Shown: positions 30,806 to 39,405 of the stretch, piece after piece | Layout: every line of letters begins with the position of its first letter | How positions within the stretch are numbered: position 1 is the first letter of the stretch | Origin: Sphingomonas sp. R-74633 | GTDB lineage: Bacteria > Pseudomonadota > Alphaproteobacteria > Sphingomonadales > Sphingomonadaceae | Reading direction: 5' to 3' | DNA: 64,000 nt | Assembly (NCBI RefSeq): GCF_013416555.1 | Contig: NZ_JACCFG010000002.1 | Location: forward strand, 1 to 64,000 | The notes under the pieces: model-generated | The model's input: the letters and a program-made list of their open reading frames with translations, nothing else | Databases searched by the model: none | What the model was told of the DNA's origin: nothing | Made by a program: the position numbers and the translations under genes

Positions 30806-33193
30806 ATGCAGATGACGGTGCGTGCTTTCGAGATCGAAGGCCTGCTGGACAAGGCGCCTGAGGGCATTGAAGTCCTGTCGCTCGACTGTTTCGACACGCT
30901 GATCTGGCGCAACACCCATGCGCCGACGGACATCTTCGCCGATATTGAATTCCTTGGCGGCGGCGTGGAACCGCGCATGTGGGCCGAATCGCATGCCCGC
31001 AAGCGCGCACATCTGCGCACCGGTGCCCGCGAAGTGGGCCTTACCGACATTTATCGCGAGATGATGGGCAACGCCGACGATGCCGAGATCGAGGCCGCAA
31101 TCGGCCGCGAGCTGGCGATCGAAGCCGATCACGCCTTCGCCTTCGCTCCCACCGTTGCGCTGATGCGCGAGGCCAAGCGCCGCGGGCTCAAGCTGATCAT
31201 CGTCTCCGACATGTATCTGACCGAGCCGCAGCTGCGCGCCCATATCGCGGGCGCGGCGGGCGAGGACGTGCTGGCGCTGGTCGACCATGTCTTCGTTTCC
31301 AACGCGCACGGCGAAGGCAAGCGCGACGGCCTGTTCCCGATCGTGCTCAAGACGCTCGGAGTCGCGGCCGACAAGATCCTGCACGTCGGCGACAATCGCG
31401 CCGCGGACTATGACGCGGCGCACGAGCACGGCCTGCACGCCGTCCACTTGCTCCAGTTCGATTCGGACGCTGCTTCGCGCCTGCGCATGGAGGCGGCGAC
31501 CGCGCTCATGCTCGATCCGCAGAGCGGCATCACCCGCCCGGTTGCCCAGCCGCACCGCGCGCAGATCGCGATGCGCAGCTCGGACGATCCCGCCTATATG
31601 CTTGGCCACGACATCGTCGGCCCGGGTCTCGAGACCTTCGCGCACTGGCTGAAGAACGAGCTCGACGAAGCCAGCGCCAAGGCCGGCCGCCCGGTCCGCC
31701 CGCTGTTCGTGATGCGTGACGGCTATCTGCCCTACAAGGTGTTCGAGGCGCTCTATCCCGAGATGGACGCGAAGACGGTCGAGATCAGTCGCTTCGTCGC
31801 GCTGCGCGCCAGCATCAAGGACGAGAAGTTCCTCGACCATTATCTCGAGGAATGGACCGAGCGCCTGCCGGTCCGCTCGCTTGCCCGCCAGCTGATGCTG
31901 TTCACCCATGAATATGCCAAGTTCGACAAGGGCGGCGACGATTACGAGGCGCACAAGCTCCACCGCCAGGCATTCGTGAAGTGGATCCGCAAGGATCGCG
32001 ACATCCAGCGCAAGATCTTCACCCGCCGCGACGCCTTCCTGAAGAAGATCATCGCGCACCTCGCCGCCGCCGGCGTCGAGCAGGGCGACGCGATCATGCT
32101 GGTCGATATCGGCTATAACGGCACGGTCCAGAACCTGCTGACCCCGATGCTGGCCGAGGCGATGAACGTCAGCGTGAGCGGCCGCTACATCTTCCTGCGC
32201 GAGAAGCGCCAGTCGGGCCTCGACAAGCGCGGCATGATCGATGTGCGCAACTTCGACTATCGCACGCTCCACGCGCTTTCGCGCTCGATCGTGGTGCTCG
32301 AGCAGCTGTGCAATATCGAGCAGGGCTCGACGATCGACTTCGACGCGGACGGCACGCCGGTGCGCGAGAAGATAGACGCCAAGGCCGCCAGCAATGCCTC
32401 GCGCGGCAAGGTCCAGGCCGCGGCCCTCGATTTCGTCGCCGCCGCCGGCAACAGCCGCGTCCGCGCACCCCGCGCCGATGACCTGGCGAGCCGCTGCCGC
32501 GCCGCCGCGGCGAGCTTCGCCCGCCTGTTCTTCCTGCCGAGCGCCGGAGAAGTGGGCGTCTTCGAAAGCTTCGACTTCGATTACAACATGGGCAGCGCCG
32601 CCTCGGTGACGCTGGTCGACAAGGGGCGCGGCAAGCACGGCCTGCGCCGCCGTGGCCTCACCTTCTACAATGATCAGCTGCCGCAGTTCATGTCGGCCGA
32701 GCTCCAGGCCCAGGGCCTGCCGGTGAGCCTCGCCAACTTCACCGCGTCACGCTTCAAGCTCGACCTGCGCTCCACCGATTTCGAAGTCGGCGGGCTCCAG
32801 GTGCCGGTGATCCTCGCCGGTGCCACGCAGCAGGGCGTGATGGACTTCACCGCCTGGCCGACCGCCGAGGGCTATTATCATCTCCGCGTGCCGGTGGGCC
32901 CGCAGCGGCCGGTGGTCGCGGTGCAGCTCGGCCAGGTCTGCGAATGGGTTCAGGTCGAGGAATTCGGCTTCATGCCGCTCGAGGACATGTGGGACGGCAA
33001 GTCCGCGTCGACGATCGCCGCCAAGGCGACCGCCGACGCGATGGAGCAGATGAGCCCCGGCCTGTTCCGCGCCACTCCCACCGGCGTGCTGATCGCTGCG
33101 CCGCCCGAGGGCAGCGAGCCGATGGTGCTGTCGCTGGTGTTCCGTCCCGTCGTCGCCCGCAAGGCGACCGCGCAACTGCGCGCCGTGGCCTGA
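30806..33193 (+). CDS. HAD-superfamily protein, COG5610-like, multidomain
   Basis: 795 residues. The HAD core is at the N-terminus: motif I DCFDTLIWR (about 27-35), motif II SDMYLTE, motif III Lys in GKRDGLF, motif IV HVGDNRAADYDAA. The central region contains PLFVMRDGYLPYKVFEAL, VEISRFVALRAS and AIMLVDIGYNGTVQ, a pattern like the proteins of COG5610 that lie among polysaccharide genes. The C-terminal 200 residues are beta-rich and not recognised. Phosphatase activity on a sugar or glycan precursor is possible but not shown. The start at 30806 has GGGGA 6 nt upstream. It sits between cmk and rpsA, where many relatives have no gene, so it may be an insertion. Confidence 0.8.
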   Translation: MQMTVRAFEIEGLLDKAPEGIEVLSLDCFDTLIWRNTHAPTDIFADIEFLGGGVEPRMWAESHARKRAHLRTGAREVGLTDIYREMMGNADDAEIEAAIGRELAIEADHAFAFAPTVALMREAKRRGLKLIIVSDMYLTEPQLRAHIAGAAGEDVLALVDHVFVSNAHGEGKRDGLFPIVLKTLGVAADKILHVGDNRAADYDAAHEHGLHAVHLLQFDSDAASRLRMEAATALMLDPQSGITRPVAQPHRAQIAMRSSDDPAYMLGHDIVGPGLETFAHWLKNELDEASAKAGRPVRPLFVMRDGYLPYKVFEALYPEMDAKTVEISRFVALRASIKDEKFLDHYLEEWTERLPVRSLARQLMLFTHEYAKFDKGGDDYEAHKLHRQAFVKWIRKDRDIQRKIFTRRDAFLKKIIAHLAAAGVEQGDAIMLVDIGYNGTVQNLLTPMLAEAMNVSVSGRYIFLREKRQSGLDKRGMIDVRNFDYRTLHALSRSIVVLEQLCNIEQGSTIDFDADGTPVREKIDAKAASNASRGKVQAAALDFVAAAGNSRVRAPRADDLASRCRAAAASFARLFFLPSAGEVGVFESFDFDYNMGSAASVTLVDKGRGKHGLRRRGLTFYNDQLPQFMSAELQAQGLPVSLANFTASRFKLDLRSTDFEVGGLQVPVILAGATQQGVMDFTAWPTAEGYYHLRVPVGPQRPVVAVQLGQVCEWVQVEEFGFMPLEDMWDGKSASTIAAKATADAMEQMSPGLFRATPTGVLIAAPPEGSEPMVLSLVFRPVVARKATAQLRAVA

Positions 33194-33206
33194 TCTTCCG
33201 TCCCTT

Positions 33207-33227
33207 CCCCACCCCGGCAGGGTGGGG
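33207..33227. terminator. Hairpin between convergent genes
   Basis: CCCCACCC / GGGTGGGG (8 bp, loop CGGCA) follows the HAD gene by 13 bases and faces the 94-codon gene on the other strand. There is no T-run, so it is a factor-dependent or weak terminator, or an extragenic palindrome. Confidence 0.5.
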
Positions 33228-33242
33228 GCGACGACAGCGCCC

Positions 33243-33527
33243 TCAGACCTTGATCTGAATTTCGCCGCCGGTAACGTCCGGATCGGTGAAGCCGCGGATG
33301 ATCTGCAGCATGCCTTCGGTGCCGAACAGCTGGTAGAGCGTGAACAGCCCCTGGGCGAGATCGCCGCCGAAGCGGAAGGAGAAATGATCCATCCCGCACT
33401 CGGCCATCTCGACCGGCCCGCCCGAATATTGCAGTTCGACATTCTTGAAGCTGCACTTGCGGTAGCTATTGCCGTCCAGCGTGACCGTCACGCCTTCGAA
33501 ATGTTCGTTCTCATATTCCATCGTCAT
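33243..33527 (-). CDS. Small conserved-looking protein, function unknown
   Basis: 94 residues from ATG 33527 (MTMEYENEHFEG); another in-frame ATG at 33521 is equally possible, and a longer reading to 33557 is less likely. The segment FEGVTVTLDGNSYRKCSFKN resembles the strand pattern of short pentapeptide-like right-handed folds (a hydrophobic-centre repeat, KCSFKNVELQY), but only about two turns are present. No signal peptide or membrane helix. It is convergent with the HAD gene and divergent from rpsA. I do not recognise a function. Confidence 0.65.
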   Translation of the reverse strand: MTMEYENEHFEGVTVTLDGNSYRKCSFKNVELQYSGGPVEMAECGMDHFSFRFGGDLAQGLFTLYQLFGTEGMLQIIRGFTDPDVTGGEIQIKV

Positions 33528-33826
33528 GTCTCGCATGGCTGGGCTCAAAGGCCGCACCTCGCATCCCCGCTGCCGCTTCGCAATGCTTGCGGCAAAAGCC
33601 GGTTTCCGCTAAGGCGCGCGCGTCCGGCGGGCGGTGCTCGCGGAGGAAGGCGCGGAGAGGTGACTCTCACGCGCCCTTTTCGCTTTAATCGGCGGTCTGC
33701 TTTTTCCTCTGCTTGTCATCGCGCATCGGATGCCGCGAACGGCGATCGGCCGCCGCGGCAAATCTGGCCCCAAGACCGCCGGACCCAACCGGTTGGCCGG
33801 AAAAACTGAAGTAGGAACTCTAACAC

Positions 33827-35539
33827 ATGGCCACTACGGCAAACCCGAGCCGCGACGATTTCGCGGCACTGCTCGATCAGACGCTCGGCGGCGCAGAAAG
33901 CTTTGAAGGCCGCGTCGTCATCGGCACCGTCACCGGCATCGAGAACGACCTCGCCGTCATCGACGTCGGCCTGAAGTCGGAAGGCCGCGTGCCGCTGCGC
34001 GAGTTCGCAGCGCCGGGCCAGAAGGCCGACCTGAAGGTTGGCGACGAAGTCGAAGTCTATGTCGACCGCGTCGAGAACGCCAATGGCGAAGCGATGCTCA
34101 GCCGCGACCGCGCCCGCCGCGAAGCCGCCTGGGACAAGCTCGAGGGCGAGTTCGCCAAGACCGCGCGCGTCGAGGGTGTCATCTTCGGCCGCGTCAAGGG
34201 CGGCTTCACTGTCGACCTGTCGGGCGCAGTGGCCTTCCTCCCGGGTTCGCAGGTCGATATCCGTCCGGTGCGTGACGTCACGCCGCTGATGGACATCCCC
34301 CAGCCCTTCCAGATCCTCAAGATGGACCGCAAGCGCGGCAACATCGTCGTGTCGCGCCGCGCCGTGCTCGAAGAGACCCGCGCCGAGCAGCGTTCGGGCC
34401 TCATCCAGAGCCTGGCCGAGGGTCAGATCATCGACGGCGTCGTCAAGAACATCACCGATTACGGTGCGTTCGTTGACCTGGGCGGCATCGACGGCCTGCT
34501 GCACGTCACCGACCTGAGCTACAAGCGCGTCAACCACCCGTCGGAGATGCTGGGCATCGGTGACACGGTGAAGGTGCAGATCATCCGCATCAACCGCGAC
34601 ACGCAGCGCATCTCGCTCGGCATGAAGCAGCTCGAGAGCGATCCGTGGGATGGCGCCGCCGCCAAGTACCCGGTCGGCGCGAAGCTGTCGGGCCGCGTGA
34701 CCAACATCACCGAATATGGCGCATTCGTCGAGCTCGAGCCGGGCATCGAAGGCCTGGTTCACGTCTCGGAGATGAGCTGGACCAAGAAGAACGTGCACCC
34801 GGGCAAGATCGTCTCGACCTCGCAGGAAGTCGAAGTCGTGGTGCTCGAGGTGGACGCCGAGAAGCGCCGCATCTCGCTCGGCCTCAAGCAGGCCCAGGGC
34901 AATCCGTGGGAGGCCTTCGCGGCTGCCCATCCGGTCGGCACCGAAGTCGAGGGCGAAGTCAAGAACGCCACCGAGTTCGGCCTGTTCATCGGCCTGGACA
35001 ACGACGTCGACGGCATGGTCCACATGTCGGACATCGCCTGGGGCATTTCGGGTGAAGACGCGCTCAACCTGCACCGCAAGGGCGAGACCGTGAAGGCGAT
35101 CGTTCTGGCGGTCGAGCCGGACAAGGAGCGCATCTCGCTCGGCATGAAGCAGCTCGAGCGTGGCGGCGTCGCCGCAGCGGGCTCGACCGATTCGGCCGAT
35201 CGCCTGAACAAGAACCAGGTCGTCACCGTCAGCATCCTCGAAGTCCGCGACGCGGGCCTCGAAGTGCAGGTCGGCGACGATGGCGCGACCGGCTTCATCA
35301 AGCGCACCGATCTCGGCCGCGACCGCGACGAGCAGCGTCCGGAGCGCTTCCAGGTCGGCCAGAAGCTCGATGCGATGGTCACCGGCTTCGATCGCTCGAA
35401 GAAGCCCACCTTCTCGGTCAAGGCGATGCAGATCGCCGAAGAGAAGCAGGCTGTGGCGCAGTATGGCTCGTCCGATTCGGGCGCGTCGCTGGGCGACATC
35501 CTGGGCGAGGCCCTCAAGGCCCGCAGCGAAAAGAACTAA
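33827..35539 (+). CDS. rpsA: 30S ribosomal protein S1
   Basis: 570 residues with six S1/OB-fold RNA-binding repeats. Repeats are visible from the recurring V.G.V..I..YGAFVDL/ELG..GL.H.S pattern: FEGRVVIGTVTGIE, IIDGVVKNITDYGAFVDLGG, LSGRVTNITEYGAFVELEPG, VEGEVKNATEFGLFIGLDN, and so on. S1 binds the leader of mRNAs and helps the 30S subunit initiate translation. The start at 33827 follows TAGGAACTCTAACAC, so AGGA lies about 11 nt upstream, a loose spacing that is common for rpsA. The 299-bp region before it (33528-33826) contains no supported gene and probably holds its promoter and leader; S1 is known in other bacteria to regulate its own leader. Confidence 0.98.
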   Translation: MATTANPSRDDFAALLDQTLGGAESFEGRVVIGTVTGIENDLAVIDVGLKSEGRVPLREFAAPGQKADLKVGDEVEVYVDRVENANGEAMLSRDRARREAAWDKLEGEFAKTARVEGVIFGRVKGGFTVDLSGAVAFLPGSQVDIRPVRDVTPLMDIPQPFQILKMDRKRGNIVVSRRAVLEETRAEQRSGLIQSLAEGQIIDGVVKNITDYGAFVDLGGIDGLLHVTDLSYKRVNHPSEMLGIGDTVKVQIIRINRDTQRISLGMKQLESDPWDGAAAKYPVGAKLSGRVTNITEYGAFVELEPGIEGLVHVSEMSWTKKNVHPGKIVSTSQEVEVVVLEVDAEKRRISLGLKQAQGNPWEAFAAAHPVGTEVEGEVKNATEFGLFIGLDNDVDGMVHMSDIAWGISGEDALNLHRKGETVKAIVLAVEPDKERISLGMKQLERGGVAAAGSTDSADRLNKNQVVTVSILEVRDAGLEVQVGDDGATGFIKRTDLGRDRDEQRPERFQVGQKLDAMVTGFDRSKKPTFSVKAMQIAEEKQAVAQYGSSDSGASLGDILGEALKARSEKN

Positions 35540-35548
35540 GACCTTGGG

Positions 35549-35578
35549 ACGGGGAGCGGCAAAAACCGCTCCCCGTTT
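35549..35578 (+). terminator. Rho-independent terminator after rpsA
   Basis: An 11-bp stem ACGGGGAGCGG / CCGCTCCCCGT (35549-35559 and 35566-35576), loop of six, followed by TT and CGATTAG. Located nine bases past the stop codon. Confidence 0.88.
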
Positions 35579-35711
35579 CGATTAGACCTGATTATCATGG
35601 GTTAATCGGCAATCTTCGCCTTGATGAAGATTGGTGAACGGGGCTAGAGACCGCAAAGGGATTGAGCGCGCGGCGGAAATCGCGGTCCGCTTGCGCAAAG
35701 GGAGGTTGCGG

Positions 35712-35990
35712 ATGATCCGCTCGGAACTGGTTCAGTTGCTGGTGCAGGACAATCCGGGCCTTTCGGTCCGCGAAGTCGAAAAGATCGTGTCGGTCTTCTT
35801 CGACGAGATCGTCGGGCGCCTGCAGGAAGATGGCCGCGTCGAGCTGCGCGGCTTCGGCGCCTTCTCCACCCGCGCACGCGATGCGCGCACCGGCCGCAAC
35901 CCGCGCACGGGCGAGACGGTCGAAGTCGACGCGAAGCGCGTCCCCTATTTCAAGCCTGGCAAGGAAATGCGCATCAAGCTCAACGTCTGA
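35712..35990 (+). CDS. ihfB: Integration host factor subunit beta
   Basis: 92 residues, the normal length for IHF-beta. It dimerises with IHF-alpha and bends DNA. The HU/IHF fold is evident: N-terminal helices [20 protein letters not shown], the beta-arm [12 protein letters not shown] with the intercalating proline, and the C-terminal helix [16 protein letters not shown] perfect GGGAGG six bases before ATG 35712 fixes the start. It is separated from rpsA by a terminator, so it has its own promoter. A GGTTAA half-site lies near 35602 in the region upstream. Confidence 0.96.
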   Translation: MIRSELVQLLVQDNPGLSVREVEKIVSVFFDEIVGRLQEDGRVELRGFGAFSTRARDARTGRNPRTGETVEVDAKRVPYFKPGKEMRIKLNV

Positions 35991-36044
35991 GCGGTGCGCA
36001 CCGCTTGACGCCGGCATCCCCATGCGCTTGGCAATGGGGCGGAT

Positions 36045-36131
36045 GCGGACGTGGCGGAACCGGTAGACGCCGGAGACTTAAAATCTTCTGCCCTTAGGGG
36101 CGTGCGGGTTCGAGTCCCGCCGTCCGCACCA
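36045..36131 (+). tRNA. tRNA-Leu (anticodon TAA), CCA encoded
   Basis: The acceptor GCGGACG pairs with CGTCCGC, followed by discriminator A and encoded CCA. The anticodon loop CTTAAAA contains TAA, the long variable arm (TGCCCTTAGGGGCG) is present, and the T-arm reads GCGGGTTCGAGTCCCGC. 87 nt including CCA. Confidence 0.95.
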
Positions 36132-36228
36132 TTATTGTCCCCGCAACGATTTCGGCAGGCAGCGCCTGGCTGCCGGCTATTGTGTGCAGGCCATGTAGCG
36201 GGGGCAGCCGAGTCGCGCGAGGAAGCTA

Positions 36229-36624
36229 ATGACCAACGCCATTGAAGCGATCAGCAGCCCCAACACCGCACCGCCGGGCGGCCATTACAGTCCCGCCGTT
36301 GCGGTCGGCGACCTTGTCTTCATCTCCGGTCAGCTGCCGATCCTGCCCGATGGCAGCCACACCGCCGATCGGGACTTTGACACGCAGGCAAAGGTCGCGC
36401 TCGACAATTTCCTCGCCGTCGCGGCAGCGGCGGGTGCCGGGCCTGAAGATGTAGCGAAGGTCACCGTCTACGTCGTCGGTATCGACAACTGGCCGCGCTT
36501 CAACCGCCTCTATGCCGAGCGGATGGGCGCACATCGCCCGGCGCGGGCGGTCGTGCCGGTGCCCGAACTGCACCATGGCTATCTGATCGAGATCGAGGGC
36601 GTCGCCCTGCGCAGGCACAGCTGA
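36229..36624 (+). CDS. RidA family protein (reactive enamine/imine deaminase-like)
   Basis: 131 residues. The Rid fold is seen from PPGGHYSPAVAVGDLVFISGQLP near the N-terminus and the C-terminal ARAVVPVPELHHGYLIEIEGVAL. The key Arg of true RidA proteins lies in the PAR.AV strand and is present here (R in HRPARAVV). True RidA hydrolyses 2-aminoacrylate and related enamines formed by PLP enzymes; paralogues have other substrates, so the exact reaction is uncertain. GAGGA five bases before the ATG supports the start. It is transcribed alone, after tRNA-Leu. Confidence 0.9.
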   Translation: MTNAIEAISSPNTAPPGGHYSPAVAVGDLVFISGQLPILPDGSHTADRDFDTQAKVALDNFLAVAAAAGAGPEDVAKVTVYVVGIDNWPRFNRLYAERMGAHRPARAVVPVPELHHGYLIEIEGVALRRHS

Positions 36625-36673
36625 ACGGCCCGCCCATGAACCAGGCAGGCCGCTCCGCCAGATTTAAATCAGC

Positions 36674-36910
36674 CTAGGGGCTGTCGGGGCTGTCGTCGCT
36701 ATCGGTAGCGATAATCACCCCGCCCGCGACGATTGCAATCAGCCCGATAACCGCGATGATCGGCACACCGGCGATATCGGACTTATGCTTAGAAGCGGTG
36801 GCTGCTCGCAGAGAGAGCTTCGAAGCCGGCGCACCCGGCGCGGCAAGTGCCGGCGCAGCGGCCAGCGAGAGGATAGCGACGGCGGCTGCCGCACGACCTA
36901 GGATACGCAT
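36674..36910 (-). CDS. Small secreted or membrane protein, function unknown
   Basis: 78 residues. MRILGRAAAAVAILSLAAAPALAA is a Sec signal peptide, and IIAVIGLIAIVAGGVIIAT is a second hydrophobic segment near the C-terminus, followed by an acidic Ser/Asp tail (DSDDSPDSP). This is the composition of small envelope proteins of Sphingomonadales. AGGGAG lies 9 bases before the ATG at 36910. It faces the RidA gene with a short gap and diverges from the solute-binding protein gene. No family function is known to me. Confidence 0.7.
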   Translation of the reverse strand: MRILGRAAAAVAILSLAAAPALAAPGAPASKLSLRAATASKHKSDIAGVPIIAVIGLIAIVAGGVIIATDSDDSPDSP

Positions 36911-37080
36911 AACATTACACTCCCTTTCGAGACATAACGACAAACACACGCGCGCCCGCTCCGGTTCCCGATGCCGCATTGCAGCACGACGAATCGGTGC
37001 TGCTGCAGGACAAGCGCCGGGGGTTGGCAGCCGGTGCCCGGTTCCATACACCTGCTTTCACCCTGCCCGGATGTCTCTGA

Positions 37081-38544
37081 ATGCGCCTCTACCCCTCCTG
37101 TCTGCTTCCCTTGCTCGCGCTTGCGGCGTGCGGCGGTGGTGCGGGACAGCGACGGGACGATACCGCGGTGGTAGTGAGCGCGATCGGCGCAGGCAGTGCA
37201 CTCGCCGATCCCGATGCGGGCGCGCTCGACCCCGCCCGCCGCGCGCTGCTGGGGGCAACGGCGCAGGGATTGGTGCGCTTCGATGCCGGCGGCCAGATCG
37301 AGCCCGGGCTCGCCGAGCGCTGGATCGTGATCGACGATGGCCGCAGCTACATCTTCCGCCTGCGCGACGACGCGACCTGGCCCGATGGCGAGGCGGTAAC
37401 CGCCGAGGAAGTGGTGCGCACGCTGCGCCGGGTGATCGCGCCGCGCTCGCAGAACGCACTTTCGCCCTTCCTCGCGGTGATCGACGAGATCGTGGAAATG
37501 ACGCCGCAGGTGATCGAGGTGCGGCTGAAGCGCCCCCGCCCCGATCTGCTCAAGCTCTTCGCCCAGCCCGAAATGGCGGTGTTCCGCCTCGGCAAGCTCG
37601 ACGGTAGCGGCCCGTTTCGTGCGTCTGCGCGCGGGGGTGGCATCGTGCTGCGCCCGGCGCCCGGTCCCGGCGATGGCGAGGATGGGGCAGTGCCCCGCCC
37701 CCAGGAAACGCTGCTCTTCCGCGGCGAGCGCGCCGCCGCCGCGGTCGCGCGCTTCCGCGAGGGTCAGTCCGATCTCGTGCTCGGTGGCAGTTTCGTCGAT
37801 TGGCCGCTGATCGACGCGGCCGGCATCGCCCAGGCCAATGTGCGGCTGGATGGCGCCTCGGGCCTGTTCGGGCTCGCCGTGGTGTCGCGCAGCGGCTTCC
37901 TCGGCGATGCCGCCAATCGCGCCGCGGTTGCGATGGCGATCGACAGGCCCACGCTCACCCACCAGGTCCATCCTGATTGGGCGCCGGTGGAGGCATTGCT
38001 CCCCGCCCAGCTCGATTCGGCCGCCGCCCCGGCCCAGCCCGGCTGGGCGCAGTTCAACCTCGGCCAGCGCCGGCAGAATGCGCGCGCTACGGTCGCCGCG
38101 TGGAAGCGCGGACATCCAGGACCAGTCACGCTTCGTATCGCCCTGCCCGCCGGCCCCGGCGCGACCCTGGTCTGGTCGCGGATCGCCGAGGCACTTTACG
38201 CGATCGGGATCACGCCGGAGCGTGTTGGTGCAACTTCCCCCGCCGACCTGCGCCTGATCGACGCAGTCGCCCCTTATGACAGCGCGCGCTGGTTCGTCGC
38301 CACCGCCTGCCAACCCTGCTCGCCCGAAGCCCAGGCGCTGGTCGATGCTGGCCGCGAGGCACCCGATCTCGATGCCCGCGCCCAGCGGATCGCCGAGGCC
38401 GACGCGGCGCTCACCGCCGATGGCGCCTATATTCCTATCGCCCAGCCCCTCCGATGGTCTATCGTCGCGCTCAGGCTTCAGGCGTGGCAGGGGAACGCAC
38501 GGGCATGGCACCCGTTGAACCACCTGCGCAACGAGACGAGGTAA
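37081..38544 (+). CDS. Lipoprotein peptide/solute-binding protein (SBP_bac_5 family)
   Basis: 487 residues. MRLYPSCLLPLLALAACGGG has a lipobox (LAAC at 14-17), so Cys17 is lipidated and the protein anchors to the envelope. The region GLVRFDAGGQIEPGLAERW and DGRSYIFRLRDDATWPDGEAVTAEEV (about 65-115) is the typical N-lobe of extracellular solute-binding family 5 (oligopeptide/nickel type). The later RRVIAPRSQNALSPF also matches. No permease or ATPase gene follows, so the transporter partner would be elsewhere or the protein acts alone. The GTG start of the next gene is two bases after its stop, suggesting co-transcription. Confidence 0.88.
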   Translation: MRLYPSCLLPLLALAACGGGAGQRRDDTAVVVSAIGAGSALADPDAGALDPARRALLGATAQGLVRFDAGGQIEPGLAERWIVIDDGRSYIFRLRDDATWPDGEAVTAEEVVRTLRRVIAPRSQNALSPFLAVIDEIVEMTPQVIEVRLKRPRPDLLKLFAQPEMAVFRLGKLDGSGPFRASARGGGIVLRPAPGPGDGEDGAVPRPQETLLFRGERAAAAVARFREGQSDLVLGGSFVDWPLIDAAGIAQANVRLDGASGLFGLAVVSRSGFLGDAANRAAVAMAIDRPTLTHQVHPDWAPVEALLPAQLDSAAAPAQPGWAQFNLGQRRQNARATVAAWKRGHPGPVTLRIALPAGPGATLVWSRIAEALYAIGITPERVGATSPADLRLIDAVAPYDSARWFVATACQPCSPEAQALVDAGREAPDLDARAQRIAEADAALTADGAYIPIAQPLRWSIVALRLQAWQGNARAWHPLNHLRNETR

Positions 38545-38546
38545 AG

Positions 38547-38960
38547 GTGGCGAAAACGACGCGGATGGCTTCGGCAGCCCTGCCTTTGGGCCGGCACGCA
38601 CAGGATGTGCGCCGCCGGATCGAGATGATGGAGCATCTGCTCGAGCGCAGCATCCCCATCCCCGGCTTCAAGTCCAAAGTGGGCCTCGACGCGGTGCTGG
38701 GCCTCGTTCCGGTCGGCGGCGACGTGATCGCAGCGCTGCTCGGCCTCTACATCGTCTGGGAAGCCCGCAACCTGAAGATGCCGGCGACGACGATGGCGCG
38801 GATGCTCGGCAATGTCGGCTTCGACTGGCTGATCGGCCTGGTGCCGGTGGTGGGCGATGCGGCGGACTTCGTGTTCAAGTCGAACACCCGCAACCTCAAG
38901 CTGATCAAGCGCCACCTCGACAAGCACCACCCGGGCACCACGACGGTCAACCACCGCTAA
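38547..38960 (+). CDS. DUF4112 membrane-associated protein
   Basis: 137 residues from a GTG at 38547, chosen because GAGG sits five bases before it; an ATG at 38505 would overlap the previous gene and add 14 residues. The sequence GLDAVLGLVPVGGDVIAALLG and the matching FDWLIGLVPVVGDAADFVFK are the repeated signature of DUF4112. These are two short hydrophobic hairpins around glycine-proline turns. The function is unknown; the domain occurs in bacteria and fungi. It ends in overlapping stop codons with the convergent gene. Confidence 0.85.
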   Translation: MAKTTRMASAALPLGRHAQDVRRRIEMMEHLLERSIPIPGFKSKVGLDAVLGLVPVGGDVIAALLGLYIVWEARNLKMPATTMARMLGNVGFDWLIGLVPVVGDAADFVFKSNTRNLKLIKRHLDKHHPGTTTVNHR

Positions 38961-39403
38961 CTGAAGGTCTCTTCGAGCAGTTCGGGTGGGTCGGGCGCCT
39001 CGCCGCGCAGCCATGCGTCCGCATCCGGGCGGAAGAGCAGCCACATCAGACCGAACTGCGCCGCGAGGGAGAGGACGATAAAGCCTGTCCGCCAGCTAAG
39101 GAGAAGGGTGCCGAGCACCCTTATCTCCTCGCCTATCACGTAGAGCAGGTATGCCGTGCCGAGCCCCAGCAGCGCCGCGAAGGTCGTGCGCGCAGCGCGG
39201 CGCGGGCGCACCATGATGAAATGGCGCAGGACGAGGTTGAGCGCGAGATGCAGCGCGATCGCCCCGAAGGTCACGACCGCGAACGACGCGGGAAGATAGG
39301 CTCCGCTCAGGCGATCGAGCACGACCCAGATCTCAAAGCCGATGGCCACGACCATCCAGAGCAGATAGCCAGCATTGAACCGGCGGATCGAAGCCGGCCG
39401 CAC
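38957..39403 (-). CDS. Multi-pass membrane protein, function unknown
   Basis: 148 residues with four predicted membrane helices (LLWMVVAIGFEIWVVLD, FAVVTFGAIALHLALNL, FAALLGLGTAYLLYVI and FIVLSLAAQFGLMWLLF). The first residues after the start are basic, so the N-terminus is probably cytoplasmic. The start is a GTG at 39403 two bases after the RNase T2 stop, with no clear ribosome site, so coupling to that gene is likely. I do not recognise a family. It ends by a 4-base overlap of stop codons with the DUF4112 gene. Confidence 0.7.
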   Translation of the reverse strand: MRPASIRRFNAGYLLWMVVAIGFEIWVVLDRLSGAYLPASFAVVTFGAIALHLALNLVLRHFIMVRPRRAARTTFAALLGLGTAYLLYVIGEEIRVLGTLLLSWRTGFIVLSLAAQFGLMWLLFRPDADAWLRGEAPDPPELLEETFS

Positions 39404-39405
39404 GC

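Noticed and set aside
33716..35074. 452-codon ORF antisense to rpsA
   Set aside because: It mirrors the S1 gene; the translation is acidic and His-rich without a fold, whereas rpsA is fully conserved.
36045..36131. tRNA-Leu as an attachment site
   Set aside because: Flanking genes (ihfB, ridA) look like core genes; no integrase or direct repeat is present.
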